Shown here: positions 15,137-23,429 of the stretch, piece after piece
Numbering within the stretch: the first letter of the stretch is position 1
Layout: every line of letters starts with the position of its first letter
NCBI RefSeq assembly: GCF_015667795.1
Contig: NZ_JADPEL010000036.1
Span: 1-34,252 of the forward strand
Reading direction: 5' to 3'
Length of the DNA: 34,252 nt
Source: Clostridium sp. D53t1_180928_C8
GTDB lineage: Bacteria; Bacillota; Clostridia; Clostridiales; Clostridiaceae
Position numbers and translations under genes: made by a program
Notes under the pieces: generated by a model
Databases searched by the model: none
What the model was told of the DNA's origin: nothing
What the model saw: the letters and a program-made list of their open reading frames with translations, nothing else

Positions 15137-16246
15137 ATGGCAAATTTATCATTACAACATATTTATAAGATATATCAAGGAGACGTAACAGCAGTTAAGG
15201 ATTTTAACTTAGAAATTGAAGATAAAGAATTTATAGTATTCGTTGGACCATCTGGATGTGGTAAATCTACAACATTAAGAATGATAGCTGGTCTTGAAGA
15301 TATATCAAAAGGAGAATTATATATAGGAGACAAGCTTGTAAATGACGTTGAACCTAAGGAAAGAGATATAGCAATGGTTTTCCAAAACTACGCTTTATAT
15401 CCACATATGACAGTTTTCGATAATATGGCATTTGCTTTAAAATTAAGAAAAGTTCCAAAGGCTGAAATTGAACAAAAAGTTACAGAAGCAGCAAAAATTC
15501 TAGATATCGAACATTTATTAAAGAGAAAACCAAAGGCTTTATCTGGAGGTCAAAGACAAAGAGTTGCTTTAGGAAGAGCTATAGTAAGACATCCAAAAGT
15601 ATTCTTAATGGACGAGCCTTTATCAAACTTAGATGCTAAATTAAGAGTTCAAATGAGAACTGAAATAATAAAATTATATAGAAAATTACAAACAACATTT
15701 ATATATGTAACACATGACCAAGTAGAAGCTATGACAATGGGTACTAGAATAGTAGTTATGAAAGATGGAGTTATTCAACAAGTTGATACACCACAAAATA
15801 TCTACAATTACCCTGCAAATCTTTTCGTTGCTGGATTTATTGGAAGTCCACAAATGAACTTTATAGAAGGAAAAGTTGAAAAAGAAGGAAATGAAGTTGT
15901 TGCTATATTTGGTGATAACAAAATAGTATTCCCTAAAGAAAATGCACAAATTTTAGTTAAAGAAGGTTATGTTGGAAAAACTGTAACATTCGGTATTAGA
16001 CCAGAGCATTTAAGTGATGATGCAGAACTTATTGCATCAAATCCAAATAGTATAGTAAAAGGAAATGTAGAAGTTATAGAGCTTATGGGAGCTGAAAGTT
16101 ACATCTATACTAGATGTGGAAAAGATCCATTAAATGTAAGAGTTGAAGGAACAACTAATTTAAAGATTGGAGAAGTTGCAAAGCTTCACTTAAGAGCAGA
16201 AAAGTTACATGTATTTGATAAAGAAACAGAAATAAGAATTGTATAA
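15137..16246 (+). CDS. Sugar ABC transporter ATP-binding protein (MalK/MsmK/UgpC type)
   Basis: A 369-residue ATPase of the CUT1 carbohydrate importers. Walker A is GPSGCGKST, the Q-loop QNYALYPHMTV, the signature LSGGQRQRVALGRA, Walker B VFLMDEPLSNLDAKLR and the H-loop VTHDQVEAM. A C-terminal MOP/TOBE regulatory domain (about 240-369) contains GIRPEH. The ATG at 15137 is chosen because GGGAGGA stands six bases before it; the ATG at 15122 overlaps that site. No permease or binding-protein gene is adjacent, so it is probably a shared ATPase serving several sugar importers, as MsmX/MsmK do in Bacillus and Streptococcus. A regulator gene starts 25 bases downstream. Confidence 0.93.
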   Translation: MANLSLQHIYKIYQGDVTAVKDFNLEIEDKEFIVFVGPSGCGKSTTLRMIAGLEDISKGELYIGDKLVNDVEPKERDIAMVFQNYALYPHMTVFDNMAFALKLRKVPKAEIEQKVTEAAKILDIEHLLKRKPKALSGGQRQRVALGRAIVRHPKVFLMDEPLSNLDAKLRVQMRTEIIKLYRKLQTTFIYVTHDQVEAMTMGTRIVVMKDGVIQQVDTPQNIYNYPANLFVAGFIGSPQMNFIEGKVEKEGNEVVAIFGDNKIVFPKENAQILVKEGYVGKTVTFGIRPEHLSDDAELIASNPNSIVKGNVEVIELMGAESYIYTRCGKDPLNVRVEGTTNLKIGEVAKLHLRAEKLHVFDKETEIRIV

Positions 16247-16271
16247 TAATTAGTTTTCTGGAGGAGATATT

Positions 16272-17222
16272 GTGAAGTGTATTGAGAAACTGGTAAGTGA
16301 AATATATAGTAGTTGTAAAATACCCTTCCAATTAATAATTAATGAAGTAGGAGAATTTTCTACACCAGATTTTGAATTAATACAAAATTATATAGAAAAA
16401 TATTTTTGTTATAATAACACTGAGTGCTGCATAAAAATTAATGCAGCACTTAGTGCTACAATTGATTTGTTGCAATTTTGTATAGAGGAAAAATTAAAAG
16501 GTGTATATTTAAATAGAAATAGTATAATTTCGTTATTATTAACTGGTAAGGAAGTAGATGATGGAGTAATAAAAGCAAGTTGGCCAGTTATTACAAAAGA
16601 GTTTAATCTTATAAATATATATGTAAATAATTATAATGATGAATTATTATCATATATTAAACAAGGTTATGTAGAGAGTGAAATTGAAATATTATTATAT
16701 AAAGGTAATATACTTATGATTGGTAGCTTTGAAGATTTATTAGAACATGTTCAAAGTATAAAAGATACAATTGAAAGTATAGTATCTGGAAAGTGTTACA
16801 TAAGCTATTGTGAAGTTGATAATTACTTTAATCTAAAAAAATATTATGAAGATACTTCTTATAAGATCGAATTAGCTATTAAATATAATATTATGGAAAG
16901 TGTATTTGATGCAAACAGACTTATATTAGAGGGAATAATAGATTCTGTATCAGATAAGGTGAAACAGGATATTTATGATAAATTTAAAAGAGGAATATCA
17001 AAATTAGATAATGAAATGATTAGAACTATGGAAGTATTTTTTAAATGTGGACTTAATTTAAGTGAAGCAGCAAAGGAATTATATATCCATAGAAATACAT
17101 TAATATATAGATTGGACAAGATCCAAAAATATACTAACTATGATATAAGAGAATTTAATGAAGCAGTATTATTAAAAATAATTTTCTTTATTTGGAAGGA
17201 AAAAAACGAAAAAAATACTTGA
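16272..17222 (+). CDS. PucR/CdaR-like transcriptional regulator, copy 1
   Basis: A 316-residue regulator with a C-terminal PucR-type helix-turn-helix (HTH_30; about 250-305, core CGLNLSEAAKELYIHRNTLIYRLDKIQ) and a central region (about 125-240) compatible with the degenerate GGDEF-like fold of CdaR proteins. Such proteins often sense sugar acids or diacids. GTG is the start, with GGAGGAG six bases upstream; it follows the ABC ATPase by 25 bases and may be cotranscribed with it. It is paralogous to the next gene: over the last 63-residue block I count 52 identities, while the N-terminal parts diverge. Its TGA stop lies within the promoter for the downstream leader. Confidence 0.82.
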   Translation: MKCIEKLVSEIYSSCKIPFQLIINEVGEFSTPDFELIQNYIEKYFCYNNTECCIKINAALSATIDLLQFCIEEKLKGVYLNRNSIISLLLTGKEVDDGVIKASWPVITKEFNLINIYVNNYNDELLSYIKQGYVESEIEILLYKGNILMIGSFEDLLEHVQSIKDTIESIVSGKCYISYCEVDNYFNLKKYYEDTSYKIELAIKYNIMESVFDANRLILEGIIDSVSDKVKQDIYDKFKRGISKLDNEMIRTMEVFFKCGLNLSEAAKELYIHRNTLIYRLDKIQKYTNYDIREFNEAVLLKIIFFIWKEKNEKNT

Positions 17223-17267
17223 AAATGTTTTCAAAATAGTATATAATAGTAATGGAAACGATACCGA
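17219..17267 (+). promoter_or_regulatory. Promoter with LacI-type operator and cre-like palindrome
   Basis: TTGAAA (17219-17224) and TATAAT (17242-17247) are exactly 17 bases apart. GGAAACGATACCGA (17254-17267) begins six bases past the -10, where a bound repressor would block initiation. The -35 also lies in the palindrome TGAAAATGTTTTCA (17220-17233), one central base away from a cre site. The promoter lies across the stop codon of the first PucR-like gene. Confidence 0.75.
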
Positions 17268-17306
17268 CACACTTAAGCAATAGAAGAAATATTTAAATTT
17301 CTTCAA

Positions 17307-17354
17307 TTTCTACCAAGGTTTTAGTATAAAATCTTGGTAGAAAAAAATTTTTTT
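17307..17354 (+). terminator. Terminator or attenuator in the leader of the second PucR-like gene
   Basis: TTTCTACCAAGGTTTT (17307-17322) and AAAATCTTGGTAGAAA (17328-17343) form a 16-bp stem with one G-U pair and loop AGTAT. Four A and seven T follow. It stands between the promoter at 17219-17247 and the gene start at 17433, so transcripts may stop here. A preceding hairpin, GAAGAAAT with ATTTCTTC (17283-17304), is also possible. Confidence 0.6.
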
Positions 17355-17361
17355 ATAAAAG

Positions 17362-17377
17362 TCGGTAACGATACCGA
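17362..17377 (+). promoter_or_regulatory. LacI-type operator upstream of the second PucR-like gene
   Basis: TCGGTAACGATACCGA has perfect 6-bp arms (TCGGTA and TACCGA) around ACGA. It is the most symmetrical of four operator copies in this block and lies 56 bases before the preferred GTG start. Confidence 0.75.
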
Positions 17378-17432
17378 TAAGAATGCTTTTAAATATCTTA
17401 AATATAAAAAATGGTCTTTAGGGGGGTATATA

Positions 17433-18392
17433 GTGAAGTGTATAGAGAGGTTGATAAAAGATGTATATGACAGCTCTAACATACCATTTCAATTAATTAT
17501 TGATGGAGTAGGAGTATATTCTTCATCTAAATTTAAAATTAAGCAGAGGTATATTAGAAAAAGATCAGACTATCGAGACATTAAATACACTATAATTGTA
17601 AGTGAAGAATATAAATTAGTTGTTGATTTATTAAAAAGTTATTTAGAAAATAAATTTGACGAGATAATAATTAAAAAAGATGCTTTAATTATTGCATTAT
17701 TAGATGAAAAGAAAATAGATGATGAAGTTATAGAAATAGTTTGGCCAGAATTAAATAAGAGTTTCGAATTAATAAGTATTTTTTTAAGTGAGTATTCCAA
17801 TAGAGTATATGAGTCTATAAAAAAAGAATATTTAAATAGTAAACTTAAAGTAGTTTTATATAATAATAATATAGTTATAATTGGAAAAAATAGAGATGTT
17901 TTAGAAGAAGCACAGAATATTAAAGAGAAGATAGATAATTTATATTTAGAAAGATTTTATATAACATATTGTAAGATATCTGATTATAAAGGGTTAAAAA
18001 GTGCTTATAATGAAACTTTATATAGGTTAAAATTAGCAAATAAATATAATATTAAAGATATAATATTTGATGATAAAAAACTTATATTAGAAGGATTAAT
18101 AGATTCTATATCAGAAGAGATTAAGGAAAGAATATCTAATGATGTTAATTCTAAAATATCAAAATTAGATAATGAAATGATAAGAACTATAGAGGTTTTC
18201 TTTCAGTGTGGATTAAATTTAAGTGATTCGGCTAAGGAGTTATATATCCATAGAAATACATTAATATATAGATTAGATAAAATTCAAAAAGTAACATCCT
18301 ATGACATAAGAGAATTTGACAATGCAATGATATTTAAAATAATTTTCTTATATATAGGAAGAAAAAGCAATTTAACGGTTGAAAAAGTTTGA
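17433..18392 (+). CDS. PucR/CdaR-like transcriptional regulator, copy 2
   Basis: A 319-residue paralogue of the preceding regulator. The frame is open upstream, but the GTG at 17433 is preferred: six G residues end six bases before it, and from here the protein (VKCIERLIKDVYDSSNIPFQ) aligns with the start of copy 1. The C-terminal helix-turn-helix (CGLNLSDSAKELYIHRNTL) is nearly identical to copy 1, so both may recognise the same or overlapping DNA sites, whereas the sensing region has drifted. Its own promoter region carries a LacI-type operator and a leader hairpin, so it can be regulated apart from copy 1. The 3' end of the gene contains the next promoter. Confidence 0.82.
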   Translation: MKCIERLIKDVYDSSNIPFQLIIDGVGVYSSSKFKIKQRYIRKRSDYRDIKYTIIVSEEYKLVVDLLKSYLENKFDEIIIKKDALIIALLDEKKIDDEVIEIVWPELNKSFELISIFLSEYSNRVYESIKKEYLNSKLKVVLYNNNIVIIGKNRDVLEEAQNIKEKIDNLYLERFYITYCKISDYKGLKSAYNETLYRLKLANKYNIKDIIFDDKKLILEGLIDSISEEIKERISNDVNSKISKLDNEMIRTIEVFFQCGLNLSDSAKELYIHRNTLIYRLDKIQKVTSYDIREFDNAMIFKIIFLYIGRKSNLTVEKV

Positions 18393-18428
18393 TGAATAGG
18401 ATACAATTGTACTTGGAAACGATACCGA
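18379..18428 (+). promoter_or_regulatory. Second promoter with downstream LacI-type operator
   Basis: TTGAAA (18379-18384) and TACAAT (18402-18407) are 17 bases apart, and GGAAACGATACCGA (18415-18428) starts seven bases past the -10. The layout nearly duplicates the promoter at 17219, including overlap with the 3' end of a PucR-like gene. Confidence 0.72.
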
Positions 18429-18540
18429 AAAATGAAGTAAAATAAATAGTAGTTTTATGTAGTTTATAGATAGACATAAGTGAATCATTAGTGTAATATT
18501 TATTAAGATTAATGAATCACGATAATGTTAATAATGTTTT

Positions 18541-18585
18541 TTGTGATCCATGTAGTAGTATTTTTATTAACTAGGTAACGATACC
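18541..18585 (+). promoter_or_regulatory. Proximal lacI promoter with operator (autoregulation)
   Basis: TTGTGA (18541-18546) and TATTAA (18565-18570) are 18 bases apart, and GGTAACGATACC (18574-18585) lies just beyond, 42 bases before the regulator start. The -35/-10 pair is weaker than the other two; the operator is clear. Confidence 0.6.
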
Positions 18586-18627
18586 AGATGACCATTCAAA
18601 ATATTTTTTTAAAAGGGAGTTTTATGA

Positions 18628-19644
18628 ATGAATATAAGAGATATTGCAAGGATTTCAGGAGTTGGTGTTAGTACTGTATCACGTGTATTAAATAATCATC
18701 CTGATGTGAAAGAAAGTACACGTGAAAATGTTTTGCGTGTAATAAAAGAAAGTAACTATGTACCTAATAATAGTGCAAGAATATTAAAGCAAAATAATAC
18801 AAAAAATATAGGAGTTTTAGTTAAAGGGGTTTTTAATCCGTTTTTCTCAGAACTTATAAATGTTATTGGAAATAAAATAAACGAACATAAATATACAATG
18901 ATACTTCAGCAAAATGATTATGTATTAGAGCATGAAGTTGAAAATATTATTTCTTTTGTAAAGGAAAAGAGACTTCAAGGTATAATATGTCTTGGTGGAA
19001 ACTTTATCGACTTAGATGAAGATAGTTTTAGAAATATTGATGTTCCTGTTATATTAACTTCGGTTAACACAGTATCACCATTAGGTAGAGATAAGTATTC
19101 TACTGTTGGAATAGATAATTTACAATCAGCATATAAAGCTACTAATTATTTAATAGAAAAAGGTCATAAAAATATAGCTTTAATGATTGGGGAAGAAAAT
19201 GACTTTTGTGTTAGTTGGTGGAGATATAAAGGATATATTAAGGCTTTAAAAGAAAATAATATTGAACCAAATGATGATAATTTAATTATCGGTGATTATG
19301 ATAGTAAAATTGCATATGAAGTAACTATGGAATTTTTAAAAAAGCGCAAGGATATAACTGCTATTTTTGCAATTTCGGATTTTATGGCAATGGGAGTGGC
19401 TAAAGCTGTAACAAATAGTGGTCTAACTGTTGGAAAAGATATATCAATAGTTGGGTTTGATGGTATGGATGTAAGTTGTTACTATAATCCAGGTATTACT
19501 ACTATAAAACAGCCTAAAGAAGAAATGGCAATAAAGAGTGTTGAAATTTTATTTGATCTTTTAAAAGATAAATGTGAAAATCAACATGTTTTATTAGATA
19601 CAGAGTTAATAGAGAGGGAATCTTGTGCAGAATTAAATAATTAG
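18628..19644 (+). CDS. LacI-family regulator, probable maltodextrin/glucan repressor
   Basis: A 338-residue LacI/GalR regulator. The N-terminal helix-turn-helix (IRDIARISGVGVSTVSRVLN) and hinge helix (NSARILKQ) are complete, followed by a periplasmic-binding-protein-like sensor (about 60-330) with GVLVKGVFNPFF, RDKYSTVGIDN, DFMAMGVAKA and the C-terminal ITTIKQPKEEMA. AAAGGGAG lies eight bases before the ATG. Four copies of an AACGATACC operator lie within 1.4 kb upstream, including one 42 bases before this gene, so it probably represses itself and the second PucR-like gene. The malQ gene 64 bases downstream points to maltodextrin as the inducer pathway; the effector is inference. Confidence 0.9.
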   Translation: MNIRDIARISGVGVSTVSRVLNNHPDVKESTRENVLRVIKESNYVPNNSARILKQNNTKNIGVLVKGVFNPFFSELINVIGNKINEHKYTMILQQNDYVLEHEVENIISFVKEKRLQGIICLGGNFIDLDEDSFRNIDVPVILTSVNTVSPLGRDKYSTVGIDNLQSAYKATNYLIEKGHKNIALMIGEENDFCVSWWRYKGYIKALKENNIEPNDDNLIIGDYDSKIAYEVTMEFLKKRKDITAIFAISDFMAMGVAKAVTNSGLTVGKDISIVGFDGMDVSCYYNPGITTIKQPKEEMAIKSVEILFDLLKDKCENQHVLLDTELIERESCAELNN

Positions 19645-19708
19645 AAAAGTTTAGTGTATAAAATAATTTATATAATAAAATCTATTGTTATAGAAGGAGC
19701 AGAGGTAT

Positions 19709-21208
19709 ATGGAAAGAAGTGCAGGAGTTATAATGCATATTGCTTCATTACCAGGGAAGTTTGGTATTGGAACTTTTGGAAAAGAAGCATATGAATATGT
19801 GGAGTTTTTATTTAAATCAGGGTTAAAGTATTGGCAAATACTACCGTTGGGACAAACAGGATATGGAGATTCACCATATCAATCTTTTTCAGCATTTGCA
19901 GGTAATCCTTATTTTATTGATTTTGACATATTGAATAAAGAAGGACTTTTAAATGAAGAAGAATATATGAATGAAAATTATGGAGATAATGTTGAATATA
20001 TAGATTATGGTCTTTTATTTAAAGTTAAATATGAGGTATTAAGAAGAGCTTATAATAACTTTAAGAATATTGATAATATTTATTTAAATCAGGAATTTAA
20101 TAAATTTATTAATGAAAATAAATCATGGTTAGATGATTATTCATTGTATATGGCTGTTAAAGGAAAATTTGACCTTGCAAGTTGGCAAGAGTGGGATGAA
20201 GATATAAAGAAGAGACAACCAGAAGCTATGGAAAGATATAGAAAAGAGCTATCTGATGAAATAGAGCTTTGTTCATTTATTCAATTTATTTTCTTTAAGC
20301 AATGGAATGAGTTAAAATCATATGCAAATGAAAAGGGAATAGAAATTATAGGTGATATGCCAATTTATGTTGCAGAAGATAGCGCTGATGTTTGGAGTAA
20401 TCCAGAGGCGTATTTAATATACAATGAGACATTAAAACCTATAGCAGTTGCAGGATGTCCTCCAGATGCATTTTCTGAAACAGGACAATTGTGGGGAAAT
20501 CCTTTATATGATTGGAACTACATGGAGAAAACGGGCTATAAATGGTGGATTAAAAGAGTAAAAGAAAGTTTAAAACTTTATGATGTTGTAAGAATAGATC
20601 ACTTTAGAGGCTTTGAAAGCTATTGGGAAATACCTTATGGTGAAGATACAGCTATAAATGGTAAATGGGTAAAAGGGCCAGGTATTAAATTATTCAATGC
20701 TATTAGGGAAGAACTAGGAGAAATTAAAGTTATAGCTGAAGATTTAGGTTTTTTAACTGATGAAGTTATTGAATTCTTAAAAGAAAGTAAGTTCCCAGGA
20801 ATGAAAGTATTACAATTTGCATTTGATGCAAGAGAAGAAAGCAATTATTTACCTCATACGTATACAAATAATTGTATAGCGTATACTGGAACACATGATA
20901 ATGATACTTTTAGAGGATGGTTTGAATTAACTGGAAGTAAGTCTGATGTTGAGTATTGTAAGCAATATTTAGCTTTATCTGAAGAGGAAGGATACAACTG
21001 GGGATTCATAAGAGGTGCTTGGAGTAGTGTAGCTGATGTATCAATTGCTTTAATGCAAGATTTCTTAAACTTAGGTAATGAAACGAGAGTTAATTTCCCT
21101 TCTACTTTAGGTAACAATTGGAAGTGGAGAGCTAAGGATGGAATTTACACAACTGAATTATCAGATAAAATATATGAATATACTAAAATGTATGGAAGAT
21201 GTAAATAA
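19709..21208 (+). CDS. malQ: 4-alpha-glucanotransferase (amylomaltase)
   Basis: A 499-residue GH77 enzyme that transfers glucan segments between maltodextrins and frees glucose for glycolysis. The catalytic residues are in place: nucleophile Asp297 in VRIDHFRGF, acid/base Glu344 in AEDLGFL and Asp397 in GTHDNDT. The N-terminal SLPGKFGIGTFG and QILPLGQTGYGDSPYQ blocks are typical. The length is normal for the short bacterial type. AGAAGGAGCAGAGG precedes the ATG. It follows the LacI-type gene in the same direction and ends in a strong terminator, so the two are probably one transcript. Confidence 0.97.
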   Translation: MERSAGVIMHIASLPGKFGIGTFGKEAYEYVEFLFKSGLKYWQILPLGQTGYGDSPYQSFSAFAGNPYFIDFDILNKEGLLNEEEYMNENYGDNVEYIDYGLLFKVKYEVLRRAYNNFKNIDNIYLNQEFNKFINENKSWLDDYSLYMAVKGKFDLASWQEWDEDIKKRQPEAMERYRKELSDEIELCSFIQFIFFKQWNELKSYANEKGIEIIGDMPIYVAEDSADVWSNPEAYLIYNETLKPIAVAGCPPDAFSETGQLWGNPLYDWNYMEKTGYKWWIKRVKESLKLYDVVRIDHFRGFESYWEIPYGEDTAINGKWVKGPGIKLFNAIREELGEIKVIAEDLGFLTDEVIEFLKESKFPGMKVLQFAFDAREESNYLPHTYTNNCIAYTGTHDNDTFRGWFELTGSKSDVEYCKQYLALSEEEGYNWGFIRGAWSSVADVSIALMQDFLNLGNETRVNFPSTLGNNWKWRAKDGIYTTELSDKIYEYTKMYGRCK

Positions 21209-21213
21209 AATAA

Positions 21214-21246
21214 AAGGCTATTGCTAAACAAGCAATAGCCTTTTTT
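21214..21246 (+). terminator. Terminator after malQ
   Basis: AAGGCTATTGCT (21214-21225) and AGCAATAGCCTT (21231-21242) form a perfect 12-bp stem, loop AAACA, with six T. Confidence 0.95.
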
Positions 21247-21351
21247 GGACAAGTTTTATAGTTAATTAATATACAAGTTGATTTCATATATATATAATAT
21301 CTTACATAAATATAAATATATTAAATAATATTTATAAAGGATATAAGTTTC

Positions 21352-22116
21352 ATGAGTAAAAAAAGTATATATGATTTTTTTATAGGATTATTAGCACTTA
21401 TGCTTTCTTTGATGTTAGTAATTGAAATATTTATTAATATACCAAATGAAGTTAGATGGAGTTTCTATTATATAGATAATATAGTAAGATTAATTTTTAT
21501 AGGAGATTATTTTACTAGATTAGCAATAAGTAAAGGTAAAAGAAGTTTTATAAGAAGAAATATAGTTGATTTGCTTTCAATTTTCCCTATAAAGGTTTAT
21601 ATAAAGGTATTGGGATTTACAATTTTACCTAATATGATTAATCCATCATATTGTATAAAAATAATTAAGTTTATAATGCTTATAATATGTGCCATAAAAT
21701 TTAAAATTAGAGTTAAAGATGAGATACGTAAAAGTAGACTGAATTTTTTATTAGTAATATCAACAATATTTATTGTTATAGGTGCTGTCTTAATTTCCTT
21801 AGTAGAGGGAATGTCTATAGGAGATGCGCTATGGTGGAGCTTTGTTACATTTACAACTGTTGGATATGGAGATGTTTTACTAAAAACTCAACTAGGAAGG
21901 ACAATTGCCGTATTATTAATGATAATAGGTATAGGAGTTATTGGAGTTATAACTACAAGTTTAACATTATATATTGTTGGTGGTAGAAAAGGGGTGAAAA
22001 AAACATATAAAGATATTGTAATAGATGATGTAAAGAGTATGCTAGATAATTATGATGACTTAACAATAGAAGATATTGATAATATAGCTAAAATTTTAAA
22101 ATCATTAAAGGATTAG
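21352..22116 (+). CDS. Voltage-gated-like potassium channel (ion channel family)
   Basis: A 254-residue membrane protein with several N-terminal hydrophobic segments (about 8-28, 42-58, 70-90 and 98-115), a basic stretch KFKIRVKDEIRKSR (about 115-130) and a pore module: outer helix (130-150), selectivity filter TTVGYGD (168-174) and inner helix (181-208). The C-terminal 45 residues are hydrophilic and helical with no RCK domain. GGATATAAG precedes the ATG. It is the second K+ channel of the window and is not closely similar to the one at 9116. It is monocistronic. Confidence 0.9.
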   Translation: MSKKSIYDFFIGLLALMLSLMLVIEIFINIPNEVRWSFYYIDNIVRLIFIGDYFTRLAISKGKRSFIRRNIVDLLSIFPIKVYIKVLGFTILPNMINPSYCIKIIKFIMLIICAIKFKIRVKDEIRKSRLNFLLVISTIFIVIGAVLISLVEGMSIGDALWWSFVTFTTVGYGDVLLKTQLGRTIAVLLMIIGIGVIGVITTSLTLYIVGGRKGVKKTYKDIVIDDVKSMLDNYDDLTIEDIDNIAKILKSLKD

Positions 22117-22178
22117 ATGGAAAATAATGATTGAATTTATATTTCTAGTAATTTAAAATTATAATGAGAGTCATTTAT

Positions 22179-22266
22179 GCAGATATGCTGGAATAGGCAG
22201 ACAGGATAGATTGAGGGTCTATTGAGGGAATTACTCGTGTGGGTTCAAGTCCCACTATCTGCACCA
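22179..22266 (+). tRNA. tRNA-Leu (anticodon GAG)
   Basis: The 7-bp acceptor stem GCAGATA pairs with TATCTGC, and CCA is encoded. The anticodon stem ATAGA/TCTAT closes the loop TTGAGGG, giving anticodon GAG. A long variable arm (class II) and a T arm GTGGG-TTCAAGT-CCCAC complete the leucine-type cloverleaf. It reads CUC and CUU codons and lies 1.2 kb before the leuA T-box leader. Confidence 0.95.
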
Positions 22267-22280
22267 ACTTAGTATAGTAC

Positions 22281-22372
22281 AGGCTATTTCAAAGAAAAAT
22301 ACAGAGTTCAATAGTTAACTTATAAAATATTAAGCTCTTTATGTATTTACTTTTATGAAGTAGTCTTTTTGT
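22281..22372 (+). terminator. Long imperfect terminator hairpin after the tRNA
   Basis: AGGCTATTTCA (22281-22291) pairs with TGAAGTAGTCT (22356-22366, two G-U pairs). The stem continues inward with AAATACA (22297-22303) against TGTATTT (22342-22348), and T residues follow. Confidence 0.65.
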
Positions 22373-22402
22373 TATTTATTTAAATAAAGAGAGGAATTTA
22401 TA

Positions 22403-23362
22403 ATGAAAAAGATAGTTGTTTTAGATGGAAAAACTTTAGGCGAGGTTAATTTAGAAGGATTAAATGAAATAGGTGAAGTTAAATACTATGATACTACAAA
22501 TACTAACGAAGTGAAGGAGCGAGTACGAGAAGCCAATATAATATTAACTAACAAAGTAGTTTTAAACAGAGAAAATTTAAGTGAAGCAGAAAATTTAGAA
22601 TTTATAGCAGAGGTAGCTACTGGATTTAATAATATAGATATAGAATACGTTAAAGAAAAGGGGATAGGAGTAGCTAATGTTGCTGGATATTCTACTAGTG
22701 CAGTTGTGCAGCATACATTTGCAGCAGCATTAGCTTTATTAGATGAAGTTGTTTATTATGATAAATATGTTAAGAGTGGCGAATATTCAAAATCAAAATT
22801 ATTTACATGTTTAGATAAGCCTTATTATGAGATAGAGGGAAAAACATGGGGTATAATAGGTCTTGGTAATATTGGTAAAAGAGTAGCTAAAATAGCAGAA
22901 GCTTTTGGGGCAAATGTAATATATTATTCAACAACAGGAAGAAATTTAAGCTGTGAATTTAATAGAGTATCATTTGATGAATTATTAGCTGATAGTGATA
23001 TTATTTCAATACATGCACCATTAAATGAAAATACTACAGGGTTAATTAATTATGATGCAATATGCAAAATGAAAAATTCAACTATAGTAGTTAATATGGG
23101 GAGAGGACCTATTGTTGTTGAAGAAGATTTAGCTAGAGCAATTGATGAAGAGAAACTTAGAGGAGCTGCTTTAGATGTATTTGAGGTAGAGCCAATAAAA
23201 GAAAACAATCCACTTTTATTAATGAAAAATAAGGATAGGGTGATATTATCACCACATATAGCTTGGGCAAGTGTAGAAGCTAGAGAAAGGTTGTTTAAGG
23301 AAGTTATAGAAAATATAAAGGCTTTTTATAATGGAGAAATTAGAAATAGGATAGAAAAATAA
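22403..23362 (+). CDS. D-isomer-specific 2-hydroxyacid dehydrogenase (glycerate dehydrogenase-like)
   Basis: A 319-residue NAD-dependent dehydrogenase. The Rossmann motif GLGNIGKRVAKIAEAFG (about 154-170) is preceded and followed by the split substrate domain. The catalytic triad is Arg234 (NMGRGPIV), Glu263 (VFEVEP) and His285 (SPHIAWAS); the HIAWAS form is common in hydroxypyruvate/glycerate dehydrogenases. It likely interconverts a 2-oxoacid and a D-2-hydroxyacid. AGAGAGGAA precedes the ATG. Its position just before the leucine-controlled leuA raises 2-oxoisocaproate as another possible substrate, but the T-box promoter lies after this gene, so it is not under that control. Confidence 0.88.
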   Translation: MKKIVVLDGKTLGEVNLEGLNEIGEVKYYDTTNTNEVKERVREANIILTNKVVLNRENLSEAENLEFIAEVATGFNNIDIEYVKEKGIGVANVAGYSTSAVVQHTFAAALALLDEVVYYDKYVKSGEYSKSKLFTCLDKPYYEIEGKTWGIIGLGNIGKRVAKIAEAFGANVIYYSTTGRNLSCEFNRVSFDELLADSDIISIHAPLNENTTGLINYDAICKMKNSTIVVNMGRGPIVVEEDLARAIDEEKLRGAALDVFEVEPIKENNPLLLMKNKDRVILSPHIAWASVEARERLFKEVIENIKAFYNGEIRNRIEK

Positions 23363-23376
23363 AAAATATTACTATA

Positions 23377-23405
23377 TTGACAAAAATATACTGTTATAGT
23401 AATAT
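23377..23405 (+). promoter_or_regulatory. leuA leader promoter
   Basis: TTGACA (23377-23382) and TAATAT (23400-23405) are 17 bases apart, upstream of the T-box leader and 15 bases after the preceding stop codon. Confidence 0.65.
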
Positions 23406-23429
23406 TATAAAAAACATTATAATATAGGC

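Noticed and set aside
17334-17432. N-terminal extension of the second PucR-like protein
   Set aside because: Translation from 17334 would cover an operator palindrome and has no match in the paralogue; the GTG at 17433 has the ribosome site and aligns with copy 1.
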